Assembly (NCBI GenBank): GCA_963819785.1
Contig: CAWFXW010000028.1
Coordinates: forward strand, 248,001 to 312,000
Source: Palsa-504 sp963819785
GTDB lineage: Bacteria > Actinomycetota > Actinomycetes > Streptosporangiales > Streptosporangiaceae
Direction: 5' to 3'
DNA length: 64,000 nucleotides
Part shown: in pieces, positions 33,623 to 42,291 of the stretch
Layout of the letters: every line of letters starts with the position of its first letter
Numbering within the stretch: position 1 is the first letter of the stretch
Program-made: the position numbers and the translations under genes
The notes under the pieces: generated by a model
The model's input: the letters and a program-made list of their open reading frames with translations, nothing else
Databases searched by the model: none
What the model was told of the DNA's origin: nothing

Positions 33623-35572
33623 ATGACGCTGCCATCCGGTATCCCCATCGACGAGCTGGATCCCGGCATCCGCCCGCAAGACGACCTGTTCCGGCACGTC
33701 AACGGCCGGTGGCTCGCGCGGACCGAGATCCCCGCCGACCGGGCACGCGACAGCACGTTCCGGATTCTGGCCGACGAGGCTGAGAACGCGGTGCGCGAGA
33801 TCGTGGCCGAGGCCGCGTCCGCACCGGAAGGAAGCGAGGCGCGGAAGTTCGGCGACGTGTACGCCAGTTTCATGGACGCGGACCGAGCAGAGCTGCTCGG
33901 CTCGCAACCCATCAGCCAGGCGCTCTCGGCGGCCCGAGCCGTCAGCTCCATTCCGGAGCTGCTGGAGACGCTCGGGCGGCTACAGCCACTGGGAATCGGG
34001 GGCCTGTACCGGCTCATTGTCGATACCGATCCCGGCAACCCGGAGCGTTACCTGGTGCTTTTCGAGCAGGCAGGTATCTCGCTGCCGGACGAGAGCTACT
34101 ACCGCGAGGAGCGGTTCACCGGCGTGCGCGACGCGTTCGCTGGTCATGTGCGGCGAATGTTCGAGCTGGCCGGGTTGCCGGACGCCGATGAAGCAGCCAG
34201 GCGAGTATTCGCGCTGGAGACAGCGGTGGCTGGGCATCAGTGGGACAAGGTCGCGTGCCGCGACCGCGAGAAGACTTACAACCTGTTCACCTGGAGCGGG
34301 GTGCTGGCTGAGGGGCCGGACCTGCGGAGGTGGCTGGCGGCCCTGGACCCGCCCGCTGGCGCTTTCGACGAGATCGTGCTCCGCCAGCCGAGCTTCAGCG
34401 CCGGGCTGGCCTCGTTGCTCACCGACGAGCACGTTCCGGCGTGGCGGGACTGGCTGTGCTGGCGGGTGATCCACAGCGCCGCCGGGTACCTGTCCGAGGC
34501 GTTCGTCCAGGAAGATTTCGACTTTTACGGCCGCCTGCTGAGCGGCACCCCCCAACTGCGTGAGCGCTGGAAGCGGGGTGTCTCGCTGGTCGAGTGGGCG
34601 ATGGGGGAAGCTGTCGGCCGGGCCTACGTCGCCCGGCACTTCCCCCCTGGGGCTCGGGAGCGGATGGATGTCTTGGTAGCCAACCTCCTCGAGGCCTACC
34701 GCCAGAGCATCAGCAAGCTCGAATGGATGGGGGCAGACACCCGCCGACGGGCCTTGGAGAAGCTCGGGAAGTTCACGTTGAAGATCGGTTACCCGGATAG
34801 GTGGCGGGACTACTCCAGCCTCAGGACCGACCCGGCGGATCTCATGGCCAACGTGCGGGCGGCTCATGCTTTCGAGTTCCGCCGCCAGTTGAACAAGATC
34901 GGCAAACCGGTCGACCGCGACGAGTGGCATATGACACCCCAGACGGTCAACGCCTACTACAACTCGGGCATGAACGAGATCGTGTTCCCGGCTGCGATCT
35001 TGCAGGATCCGTTCTTCAATCCCGGCCGTGACGATGCGGCCAACTACGGAGCGATCGGCGCCATCATCGGCCACGAGATCGGCCACGGCTTCGACGACCA
35101 AGGTTCCAAGTACGACGGTGACGGCAGGCTTACCGACTGGTGGAGCGCAACGGACCGGCAAGCGTTCGAAACCCGGACCCGGTCGCTGATCGAGCAATAC
35201 AACGGCCTGGCACCAAGGCAGGCTCCTGACCAGCATGTGAACGGGGCGCTGACTATCGGGGAGAACATCGGGGACCTCGGCGGACTGGGCATCGCATGGC
35301 AGGCCTATCGGGTGTCGCTGCACGGCGAGCAGGCACCGGCAATCGACGATTTGACGGGCGGCCAGCGCTTCTTCCTGTCGTGGGCTCGTACCTGGAAGGT
35401 AAAGACCCGGGATGAGGAAGCCATCCGGCTGCTCGCCGTCGACCCGCATTCCCCCGGCGAGTTCCGTTGCAACCAGATCGTGCGGAACCTCGACGAGTTC
35501 TACGGCACGTTTGATGTCGGCGTCACCGACGAGCTGTGGCTCGAACCCGCAACCCGGGTCCGCATCTGGTAA
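33623..35572 (+). CDS. M13 family zinc metallopeptidase (neprilysin/PepO-like)
   Basis: 649 residues from ATG 33623. The zinc site HEIGH is at 484-488 (IIGHEIGHGFDDQGSKYD) with the third ligand Glu547 in ENIGDLGGLGIAW. The preceding VNAYYNSGMNEIVFPAAILQDPFF loop and the C-terminal VRNLDEFYGTFDV are standard. There is no signal peptide or membrane anchor, so it should be cytosolic or released, like bacterial PepO enzymes that cut oligopeptides. Full length for the family. It has no obvious operon partner. Confidence 0.95.
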   Translation: MTLPSGIPIDELDPGIRPQDDLFRHVNGRWLARTEIPADRARDSTFRILADEAENAVREIVAEAASAPEGSEARKFGDVYASFMDADRAELLGSQPISQALSAARAVSSIPELLETLGRLQPLGIGGLYRLIVDTDPGNPERYLVLFEQAGISLPDESYYREERFTGVRDAFAGHVRRMFELAGLPDADEAARRVFALETAVAGHQWDKVACRDREKTYNLFTWSGVLAEGPDLRRWLAALDPPAGAFDEIVLRQPSFSAGLASLLTDEHVPAWRDWLCWRVIHSAAGYLSEAFVQEDFDFYGRLLSGTPQLRERWKRGVSLVEWAMGEAVGRAYVARHFPPGARERMDVLVANLLEAYRQSISKLEWMGADTRRRALEKLGKFTLKIGYPDRWRDYSSLRTDPADLMANVRAAHAFEFRRQLNKIGKPVDRDEWHMTPQTVNAYYNSGMNEIVFPAAILQDPFFNPGRDDAANYGAIGAIIGHEIGHGFDDQGSKYDGDGRLTDWWSATDRQAFETRTRSLIEQYNGLAPRQAPDQHVNGALTIGENIGDLGGLGIAWQAYRVSLHGEQAPAIDDLTGGQRFFLSWARTWKVKTRDEEAIRLLAVDPHSPGEFRCNQIVRNLDEFYGTFDVGVTDELWLEPATRVRIW

Positions 35573-35573
35573 C

Positions 35574-35858
35574 CAGAACCGCGGCCGCGAGCTCAGCCCG
35601 TTCTTCCCGGGCGGCGTCGGTGACCGGCACCGGGCGTATCTCATCACGTTCCTGGGTGAGGCGCTGGGCGGTCCCAGCCGCTACCGGGGACGCGACATGG
35701 CCACGGCTCACCATGGATTGCGCATCAGTGATGCCCACTTCGACCGGGTCGCCGGCCACCTCGACGCCACGCTGGACAAGCTTGGCGTACCGCGCGACCT
35801 GACCGATCGCATCGTCGGGATCGCGGCCACGCTCCGGCCAGCCGTCGTGACTGCCTGA
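35574..35858 (+). pseudogene. Truncated haemoglobin (group I-like) 3' fragment
   Basis: Directly after the M13 stop, and in another frame, the sequence encodes ELSPFFPGGV..HRAYLITFLGEALGGPSRYRGRDMATAHHGLRISDAHFDRVAGHLDATLDKLGV, the helix E-to-H region of group I truncated haemoglobins, with the expected proximal His in the AHHGL segment. The first ~30 residues of the family, including the start, are missing. I see no start codon before PFF, so it is a 5'-deleted remnant joined to the peptidase end. Confidence 0.75.
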
Positions 35859-35932
35859 CGAGACAAGCGCCCGGTCAGCGCTTGTTTATCCCGGCCGAAC
35901 TGTCATGCTGACTGCTGTGGGTCCCTACGCTG

Positions 35933-36223
35933 CAGCGGTGGCCGATCGTAGGCCGCCGCGCGGAGCTCGAGGTGTTCGAAGAAGCCCTGTGCTCTGACGA
36001 ACACGCGGGCCTGGTGATCCACGGCCGGGCCGGGGTGGGGAAGACCCGTCTGGCCGACGAATGCCGGGCGTGGGCGGCAGCCAGCGATCACCCGACCGAA
36101 CGGGTGGTCGGCAGCCGGACCACCGGACTGCTGCCCCTGGGCGCGGTGGCCGCCCTGCTGGCGTGGCCGCCCGCGGCGGCGGGGCTCGCCTGGCCGCCCG
36201 CGGCGGGCCTTCCCGCGCCTTGA
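35933..36223 (+). pseudogene. Fragment of an AAA/LuxR-type regulator N-terminus
   Basis: The frame reads WPIVGRRAELEVFEEAL, then LVIHGRAGVGKTRLADECRAWA, a Walker A motif (GRAGVGKT) at the place usual for large ATP-dependent regulators, and VVGSRTTGLLPLGAVAALL. It stops at 36221 after a short direct repeat (tggccgcccgcggcgg, two copies, about 36163 and 36190). No proper start codon is seen. The remainder of the regulator is absent. It is sandwiched between two globin fragments. Confidence 0.6.
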
Positions 36224-36446
36224 CGAGCTGCTCGCCCACACCCGGGCGCTTGACGCCCGGCATGTCGGCTACGGGGTCCGGGTCGCGGACTACCAGACCG
36301 TCGGCGACGCCCTCGTCGCCGCGCTCGCCGCCATCCTCGGCGACAGCTTCGACACCCAGACCCGCGAGGCGTGGCACAGCGCGTACAACCTGGTTGCCGA
36401 GCCGATGCTCGACGGCGCGGCATCGGCTCGCCCCATCAGGACATGA
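36216..36446 (+). pseudogene. Globin domain 3' fragment
   Basis: A second globin remnant in the third forward frame: LDELLAHTRALDARHVGYGVRVADYQTVGDALVAALAAILGDSFDTQTREAWHSAYNLVAEPML. This matches helices E-H of single-domain or flavohaemoglobin-type globins (the RHVGYGV and YQTVGDALL-like segments), and differs from the group I truncated globin 360 bp upstream. The N-terminal half is missing. It ends at TGA 36444, overlapping the TetR gene end by 11 bp. Confidence 0.6.
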
Positions 36447-37140
36447 CCGCTGGGTGCTCGCCGTCCTCCGCTACATGGAGTCCTGACCGGTCCATCGCCG
36501 TCATCTGGCCGACCGCGGTGAGCGCGGAGCGGATCCGGGCCGGGTGCCGGGCCGCGACCGCTGCGGCGTCTTCGCCGCCGAGAATGGCGCGGATGGCCTG
36601 CAGGTGGACGGTGCGGCAGGCGGCGACAGCGAGTGCGGCGGCAACCTCGGGTTCGGCTGTGCCGGTGGCGGCCATGGCCCCTGCCAGCTCGGCGGCAAGC
36701 TGATCGGCAAGCTCCCGGGCCCGGGCTTGCAGCGCGCGCGAGGCCGCCACCGTCCGCCACCACGGGATCATGTCGGCCTGCATGCCGTAGGGTGCCTGGC
36801 CCGCCTGAACGGCGGCCACGAACCTCTCGCGGAGCGCGCTGACCGCTGACGTCCCGGCTGGGCGCTCCCGGATGGCCAGGGTGAGCTGGCCGGCCACCTC
36901 CGGGTAACGGTCGAAGAACAGGTCTTCCTTGCGCGGGAAGTGAGCAAAGACCGTCGGCCGGGCCACGTCGGCGGCCTCGGCGATCTCCGAAACGGACACC
37001 TGGTCGAACCCGCGGCGCAGGAACAGCGCCGTTGCCACGTCGGAGATGCGCTGGCGGACCTCCGCCTTCTTGCGTTCCCGGCGCCCGGGGTGCCGGTCCG
37101 CCGGGTCCGCCGGACTGTCGTGACGGCCTTCAGTAGCCAT
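36436..37140 (-). CDS. TetR family transcriptional regulator
   Basis: 234 residues from ATG 37140. The N-terminal helix-turn-helix is clear: RERKKAEVRQRISDVATALFLRRGFDQVSVSEIAEAADVARPTVFAHFPRKEDLFFDRYPE. The C-terminal helical domain is the variable ligand- and dimer-forming part. It is divergent from a TIM-barrel protein gene with a 61-bp gap that contains GTATG/CATAC half-sites, so autoregulation and control of that neighbour are likely. Confidence 0.92.
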   Translation of the reverse strand: MATEGRHDSPADPADRHPGRRERKKAEVRQRISDVATALFLRRGFDQVSVSEIAEAADVARPTVFAHFPRKEDLFFDRYPEVAGQLTLAIRERPAGTSAVSALRERFVAAVQAGQAPYGMQADMIPWWRTVAASRALQARARELADQLAAELAGAMAATGTAEPEVAAALAVAACRTVHLQAIRAILGGEDAAAVAARHPARIRSALTAVGQMTAMDRSGLHVAEDGEHPAVMS

Positions 37141-37156
37141 ACATTTACTATATCAG

Positions 37157-37178
37157 GTATGAAAACATACTAAGTATG
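37157..37178. promoter_or_regulatory. Palindromic half-sites in the TetR divergent promoter
   Basis: GTATG (37157)-aaaa-CATAC (37166-37170)-taa-GTATG (37174-37178) gives two overlapping perfect inverted repeats in an AT-rich gap otherwise bounded by GC-rich genes. It is a likely operator for the adjacent TetR regulator. Confidence 0.55.
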
Positions 37179-37201
37179 ACTTTAATGCTAGGCTGGCAGT
37201 C

Positions 37202-38239
37202 ATGCGGAACTACGGGATCAACTACGACACAGGACTCACCGCCGACGGCCACAGCACCCGCATGCGCTTCGACGACACGGTGGTGCAGCGGGAGTTGCAG
37301 ATCATCGCCGACGACCTGCACGCGACCGCGGTGCGGGTGTCCGGCGATAACCCGCAGCGGATAGCGCGGGCAGGCCAGCACGCACTCGCCGCCGGGCTGG
37401 AACTGTGGTTCTCGCCAGTCCCGATCAACCTGGTACCCGGCGCGCTGCCCGGGTACTTTGCCCGCTGCGCACACGAGGCCGAACGGCTCCGGCGGGCCGC
37501 TGAAGGCCGGGTGGTGCTGGTGCTCGGCTGCGAGATATCACTATGGTGCGCGGGCTTCTTCCCCGGCGACAGCGCGCTCGGCCGCATCGCCACGGTGACC
37601 GACCCGGCCCTGGGGAGCAAGCCGGACGTGATGGAAGCGCTGGGCAGCGGGCTGGAACGAGCCAGGCACGCGCACCGGGATATCGTGCCCGCCGCCAGGG
37701 AAGAATTCGCCGGGCCCCTCACCTACGCGGCTGGGCCGTGGGAAACCGTTGACTGGGAGCTGTTTGACCTCGTCTCGGTCGACCTGTACCGCGACAGCAC
37801 CAATGCGGCCGAATACCCAGATGCGCTACGAAGCTATACGCGCTTCGGCAAGCCGGTCGCGGTCACCGAGTTCGGCTGCTGCACCTACCGCGGCGCGGCC
37901 AGTCGCGGCGGCCTGGGCTGGATGATCGCCGACGAGAACTCCGACCCGCCTATCATTCCCGGGACCTACGAACGCGACGAGGAAGAGCAGGTCAGGCACC
38001 TGCACGACATGCTCGCGGTCTACGAAGCCGAGAGCATCGACTCCGCGTTCTGGTTCACCTTCGCCGGATTCGAACAGCCTAGGCACCTCACCGACCCGCA
38101 TCGCGATCTTGATCTCGCCTCCTACGGAGTTGTCGCGGTCCTCGAGCATGAACAGGGCACCACATATCCGGACATGGCCTGGCAACCGAAACAGGTCTTC
38201 GGCGCGCTCGCCGCCGCCTACGGCCGCGCCCGGCCGTGA
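37202..38239 (+). CDS. TIM-barrel glycosidase-like protein (family often labelled abortive-infection protein)
   Basis: 345 residues. The sequence looks like a (beta/alpha)8 barrel: MRNYGINYDTG, TAVRVSGDNPQRI, LVLGCEISLWCAGFFPGD, FDLVSVDLYRDS, KPVAVTEFGCCTYRGA and FTFAGFEQP. The acidic residues at strand ends (GCEIS and VTEFGCC) occupy positions where retaining glycosidases place their catalytic Glu pair. Actinobacterial homologues are frequently annotated as abortive infection proteins, for which I know no direct evidence. The divergent TetR gene probably represses it. Confidence 0.68.
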   Translation: MRNYGINYDTGLTADGHSTRMRFDDTVVQRELQIIADDLHATAVRVSGDNPQRIARAGQHALAAGLELWFSPVPINLVPGALPGYFARCAHEAERLRRAAEGRVVLVLGCEISLWCAGFFPGDSALGRIATVTDPALGSKPDVMEALGSGLERARHAHRDIVPAAREEFAGPLTYAAGPWETVDWELFDLVSVDLYRDSTNAAEYPDALRSYTRFGKPVAVTEFGCCTYRGAASRGGLGWMIADENSDPPIIPGTYERDEEEQVRHLHDMLAVYEAESIDSAFWFTFAGFEQPRHLTDPHRDLDLASYGVVAVLEHEQGTTYPDMAWQPKQVFGALAAAYGRARP

Positions 38240-38256
38240 CAGCCGGCATCGGCCTC

Positions 38257-39840
38257 CTACAGGTTGGTCTGGCTGGCGACCTGGCTGAGCTCCGGCAGCT
38301 TCGGCTCGGCGAGGACGGCCGCGGCCCGCACGCCGCCCCAAGCCAGCGCCAGGCCGTACGCGGCCGCGGACAGCACGAGCACCGGCATCCGGATCGCCGC
38401 CGGAACCGATTGGGTGAACACCGCGGCGAGGATCACCGGCGTGACCGCCAGCCCCACGCAGAGCAGGGTGATGAGCTGCGACCCGGCCGCCTCACCGTTG
38501 TGTCCGCTGGTCGCCCTGGGCATGGGGGTACCGCCTCGCTTTTCCATCGGGTAGGGCATCGTGACGGTGAAGAGGTTGGCCAGGGCCAGGCCGGCGCCGA
38601 TCGCGGCCATGCCCACCGCCATGGCCGCGAACCCGTCCATCGGATGCTTGGCCACGACCGCCAGGGCGAAACAGACCCCCGTGACCAGCGGCACCGCGAT
38701 GGCGCCGAGCGCGATGTTCTGCCCCGAGAAGTAGGCGCGCAGCCCGCGCCGGCCGTTCAGTGCCATCGCCTCCAGGCTGAACCCCGGTCCGGACCACCCG
38801 ATCGCGTTGGTGTGGAAGGCGCCGACGAACGCGCCCCCGGCGGCCCCGCTGGCGAGCAGGCCCCCGAACCAATCCGGACTCAGCACGAGCCTGAACGCCA
38901 CGACCGCCATGATGACCGCGGTGATTCCCCAGTAGATCAGCGAGTAGGGTTCGCGTCGCTGGTAGAGCCAGAACCGCGCGGCCACCGTCCCGCGCAGGCC
39001 GTACCGGGCGAACGGGAGCGCCGAACCACGGACCGCCGACTGGGTGGAGGTATCGGTCGTCACCAGGGCGCGGCGCAGGGACTGGATCCACAGCACGCCG
39101 AGCACGACGATGATCCCGGCCAGCAGCGCCAGGCGCAGGAGCGCGGTGCCGGGGTGCCCCGCGGAGGCGTCGAAAATCGCATGCACCGCCAGGCCGGGCG
39201 GCGTCCACCGCAGCCACCGGTCTACTCCCCCGAAGCTCGAAGCGGTCAGCGCGCCCTCGGAGGTCAGCTTCGGCAAGATCTGGAAGAAACCCTCGTACAC
39301 CGCGAAGAGCGGGATGAACAGGAGGGCGGCGAAGTCCTTGCCGCGCCGCGAGCGCAGCACTCCGGCCAGGCCGGTGGTCACGAACCGGGCCAGCGTGATG
39401 CAGAACAGCACCTGCAGCGCCACCGCGAGCAGCGCGATGAGCACGCCGAGCGCGCCGCGGGCCAGGCCGATCGTCACCCCGAGCAGACCGATCAGGGTGG
39501 CGGCCGGCCAGGCGCCCGTGGCCGAGGCGGCCAGCAGGCCCACGGCGAGCGGGCGAGTGCGGATCGGGTAGAGGGCCAGCGTGGCGGGGTCCAGGGTGCT
39601 GTCGAGGCCGAAGACGACGACCGGCAGGATCAGCCACGCGAGCCCGAACACGCAGAAGATCACCGTGGTCAGGTCCGCCGCCGCGATGCCGCCGGGCAAT
39701 ATGGCCAGGAGGTAGAAGATGCCGCCCGCGATCAGTGCCGCCAAGATGGTGCTGAGCACGAAGGCGACCCGGGCCCCGGTCGACGCGAGCAGCGCGTTGC
39801 GGAGCAGGCGCAGCTTCAGCTGGACGAGGAGCCGAGCCAT
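38257..39840 (-). CDS. ABC-2-type transporter permease
   Basis: 527 residues with about 10-12 membrane helices (for example VAFVLSTILAALIAGGIFYLLAILPG, WLILPVVVFGLDSTLDPATLALYPI, LITLLCVGLAVTPVILAAVF). PIRTRPLAVGLLAAS and the layout are typical of large actinobacterial ABC exporters. It overlaps the ATP-binding protein gene by 25 bp (39816-39840), so the pair is translated together. The exported substrate is unknown. Confidence 0.86.
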   Translation of the reverse strand: MARLLVQLKLRLLRNALLASTGARVAFVLSTILAALIAGGIFYLLAILPGGIAAADLTTVIFCVFGLAWLILPVVVFGLDSTLDPATLALYPIRTRPLAVGLLAASATGAWPAATLIGLLGVTIGLARGALGVLIALLAVALQVLFCITLARFVTTGLAGVLRSRRGKDFAALLFIPLFAVYEGFFQILPKLTSEGALTASSFGGVDRWLRWTPPGLAVHAIFDASAGHPGTALLRLALLAGIIVVLGVLWIQSLRRALVTTDTSTQSAVRGSALPFARYGLRGTVAARFWLYQRREPYSLIYWGITAVIMAVVAFRLVLSPDWFGGLLASGAAGGAFVGAFHTNAIGWSGPGFSLEAMALNGRRGLRAYFSGQNIALGAIAVPLVTGVCFALAVVAKHPMDGFAAMAVGMAAIGAGLALANLFTVTMPYPMEKRGGTPMPRATSGHNGEAAGSQLITLLCVGLAVTPVILAAVFTQSVPAAIRMPVLVLSAAAYGLALAWGGVRAAAVLAEPKLPELSQVASQTNL

Positions 39841-40583
39841 GACAGCACCTCCTCGTCGTTGGCCCTGGAGCCGACCAGGTCGATGAACGCCCGCTGCAGG
39901 GTCTTGCCGCCCCGGACCTCATCGGTCGTGCCGGTCACCACGATCCGGCCCTTGTCGATGATCGAGACGTGATCGCAGATCTGCTCGACGAGCTCCATAA
40001 CGTGGCTGGAGAACAGGACGGTCGAGCCTGAGCCGACGAAGCGGGTCAGCAGCCGGCGGATGACATCGGCGGAGATCGGATCGACGCCTTCGAGCGGCTC
40101 GTCCAGGAACAGCACCGAAGGGTTGTGGATCAGGGCGCAGCCGAGCATGGCCTTCTTGCGCATGCCGGTGGAGTAGTCGGCGACCAGTCGCTTGGCGTCC
40201 TCGGCCAGGTCGAGCACGTCCAGCAGTTGCCTGGCCCGGGAGCGGGCCTCAGCCGCCGGCATGCTGCGAAGCCGCCCGGCGTATTCCAGCAGCTCCTCAC
40301 CGCTCAGCCGCTCGAACAGCCTGGCCTCGGCCGGCACTACCCCGATGACCGCCTTGGCGGCGGGCGGGTCGGCCCACATGTCCAGCCCGTTGATCAGGAT
40401 CCGGCCGCCGCCCGGCCGCAGCAGGCCGGTCATCATCGACAAGGACGTGGTCTTCCCTGCCCCGTTCGGCCCTACCAGCCCGGCGAGGGATCCCGCCGCG
40501 ATCTCCAGATCGATGCCTGCCACCGCCTCCTTCGGACCGAAACTCTTGCGCAGCCCTGTCACTGCGATCGCTGGTTCACCCAT
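39816..40583 (-). CDS. ABC transporter ATP-binding protein
   Basis: 255 residues with Walker A GPNGAGKTT, Q-loop region, signature YSTGMRKKAMLG, Walker B VLFLDEP, and switch His in LFSSHVMELVEQICD. The C-terminal tail (GGKTLQRAFIDLVGS) is usual for drug- or antibiotic-export type subunits. It drives the overlapping permease. Start ATG 40583 has agga-type sequence upstream. Confidence 0.94.
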   Translation of the reverse strand: MGEPAIAVTGLRKSFGPKEAVAGIDLEIAAGSLAGLVGPNGAGKTTSLSMMTGLLRPGGGRILINGLDMWADPPAAKAVIGVVPAEARLFERLSGEELLEYAGRLRSMPAAEARSRARQLLDVLDLAEDAKRLVADYSTGMRKKAMLGCALIHNPSVLFLDEPLEGVDPISADVIRRLLTRFVGSGSTVLFSSHVMELVEQICDHVSIIDKGRIVVTGTTDEVRGGKTLQRAFIDLVGSRANDEEVLSWLGSSSS

Positions 40584-40826
40584 GTCTGTCTCCTCCGGCT
40601 ACCCATCTATCACGAGCTTTTCATTTTGATATCAGATTTCAAGAGCAATCTGCGGCTCTTCCAGGCTAAGTTGAGGCGTGAGCCAGGAGCGGCGGCAACG
40701 AGGCTGGCGGGCCTGCGCGGATCCTGCAGGTCGACGTCGGCACTTATCCGCATGCCGCGTCTTTCCGGCTGGCGCGCTAAAGTCCGGGGTGTGGGCGGGG
40801 CGGGAACGGGCGGCGAGGCTATCACG

Positions 40827-41351
40827 GTGATCCGTGTCGCCGAGGCCGAGATCAACGCGGATCTCAGCAGGCAGCTGCAATCACTGCTGCAGGCGTCCTT
40901 TCCCGGGTATCCCGGTCGCAGCTACTTCAAGCTGCCCCCGCACTTCCGGTACCTCGCCATGACCGGCAGCGGGGAGGTGGCGGGCCAGACGGGTGTGGAA
41001 CTCCGGGTCATCCGGGTGGGGAACACGGTCGCACGGACGTTCGGCATCGTGGACTTGTGCGTGGCCCCGAGCCAGCGGTCCCGGGGCCTGGCGGGCAGGA
41101 TCCTGGCGGAAGTCACCGGGTTCGCGCGTGACTGCGAGATGGCCTTCATAATCCTGTTCGCGGACGATGACCGGCTCTATACCCGCAATGGCTGGACCCG
41201 GGTCACCAACCGCTGCTCCTGGCTGCGGATCGACAACCACGCCACGCTCGGGCTGGCTGGGCCGGCCGATACTGGCGCCATGATGGTCAAAGCCACCGGG
41301 CCACACTCCTGGCCCGAAGGTGATGTCGACCTGCTGGGCCATCTGTTCTGA
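40827..41351 (+). CDS. GNAT family N-acetyltransferase (acceptor unknown)
   Basis: 174 residues from GTG 40827 (gcgagg upstream; GTG 40791 is an alternative). GNAT features are FGIVDLCVAPSQRSRGLAGRILAEVTGFA (acetyl-CoA loop) and IILFADDDRLYTRNGWTRV. The C-terminal segment ending WPEGDVDLLGHLF resembles the tails of small-molecule acetyltransferases, including aminoglycoside 2'-N-acetyltransferases, but overall similarity to those is weak. It is divergent from the ABC exporter with a 243-bp gap. Confidence 0.78.
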   Translation: MIRVAEAEINADLSRQLQSLLQASFPGYPGRSYFKLPPHFRYLAMTGSGEVAGQTGVELRVIRVGNTVARTFGIVDLCVAPSQRSRGLAGRILAEVTGFARDCEMAFIILFADDDRLYTRNGWTRVTNRCSWLRIDNHATLGLAGPADTGAMMVKATGPHSWPEGDVDLLGHLF

Positions 41352-41731
41352 TACCAGGCAACCCGGCCCTTATGAACAAAAGGCATGCCCTCACCCTCCC
41401 AACCGGCATGTGATCTGACGGCCAGGCCCGGCTCCGGTTCGGGCCCTGCACCCACCAGACCAGCCCTCAGTGCCGGTGAAATCGCAGGAACCGCTTCTGA
41501 CCCTTGGGCGACCGGAGGCCACCGGCCCTTGCGGAGCGTCACGGCTTCTGGGGTTCGGGGTCGATCCGTGTTTGTGGCGTGACATCTGTCCGGCGTTAGA
41601 TCGGCCTGGGCGGTCTTCCTGGTTCTCATTGTCCGAACGCAGGAGGCAGGTGAGATTGTGATCCATATATCGCGCAGTCTCGCTCTCCGGCGCATAGGCT
41701 CGCCGCCTGCGTAGGCCGGTACGGTGGCCCA
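41352..41731. other. 380-bp intergenic stretch without a supported gene
   Basis: Frames on both strands give only low-confidence reading, and no tRNA-like or other RNA fold could be recognised by eye. A gaggcaggtgag-like sequence and an AT-rich patch (ccatatatcg, near 41663) precede the DUF1330 gene and may be its promoter. Confidence 0.4.
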
Positions 41732-42022
41732 GTGACCGTCTACGCCATTGCTCAGCTCGCCATTCACGATCGCGAGAGGTACCAGCGGTACGTCGCGGCC
41801 TTCATGCCCATCCTCACCCAGTACGGCGGCCGGCTGCTGGCGGCGGACGAGCATCCCGAGGTGACCGAAGGACAGTGGGATGGCGACAAGGTCGTCCTCA
41901 TGACCTTCCCGGACCGGGAGACGTTCACGGCGTGGGTGAGGTCGCCTGAGTACCAGGAAATCGCGAAGGACCGCTTGGCCGCAGCCGAGACCACCGCAAT
42001 CCTTGTCCGCGGATTGACGTAA
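41732..42022 (+). CDS. DUF1330 domain protein
   Basis: 96 residues from GTG 41732. AIAQLAIHDRERYQRYVAAFMPILTQYGGRLLAADEHPEVTEGQWDGDKVVLMTFPDRETFTAWVRSPEYQEIAKDR is a full DUF1330 (ferredoxin-like) domain. Function is unknown for the family; it is related in fold to Dabb and antibiotic-monooxygenase proteins. Confidence 0.88.
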   Translation: MTVYAIAQLAIHDRERYQRYVAAFMPILTQYGGRLLAADEHPEVTEGQWDGDKVVLMTFPDRETFTAWVRSPEYQEIAKDRLAAAETTAILVRGLT

Positions 42023-42107
42023 GCCGCCGAAGATGGCACCACCGCTTACAGAATGCGACTCGATCTCATGCCTGGCACCGCCCTGCCGAATCGGCGTGAT
42101 CGGTGGC

Positions 42108-42245
42108 TCAATTGACTTCGGCGATGAGTGCGTGCATATCGTCTGCTTCTGTGCACATGGGCGAGACGCGTACCCGGGGCACAACTTTCTGGCAGCCTAA
42201 ACAGGCTGGCAGGTGCCGCTGGCTGGTGCTGATGCGCGAGCGCAT
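42108..42245 (-). CDS. Small Cys-rich ORF, hypothetical
   Basis: 45 residues from ATG 42245 with a gaaggc site: CLGC then a third Cys in SPMC, with Arg/Ser-rich flanks. It could be a tiny zinc-binding protein. No neighbour gives support. It may be chance in GC-rich DNA, so confidence is low. Confidence 0.3.
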   Translation of the reverse strand: MRSRISTSQRHLPACLGCQKVVPRVRVSPMCTEADDMHALIAEVN

Positions 42246-42291
42246 GCTGCCTTCGCCCGCGGCCGGGCGCTGCCTGTGGCGGGCCTGACGG

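Noticed and set aside
38236..39972. 578-codon plus-strand frame opposite the ABC permease
   Set aside because: The product is rich in Arg/Gly/His with no domain, whereas the minus strand has a clear permease with many membrane helices.
40827..41351. Aminoglycoside acetyltransferase AAC(2')-I assignment
   Set aside because: Only the general GNAT fold and a vaguely similar tail are shared. There is no strong match to the aminoglycoside-binding residues, so I left the acceptor unknown.
41352..41731. Possible tRNA or small RNA in the 380-bp gap
   Set aside because: No cloverleaf-compatible arms, no GGTTCGAnnCC-type T-loop and no convincing terminator pairing could be found by eye.
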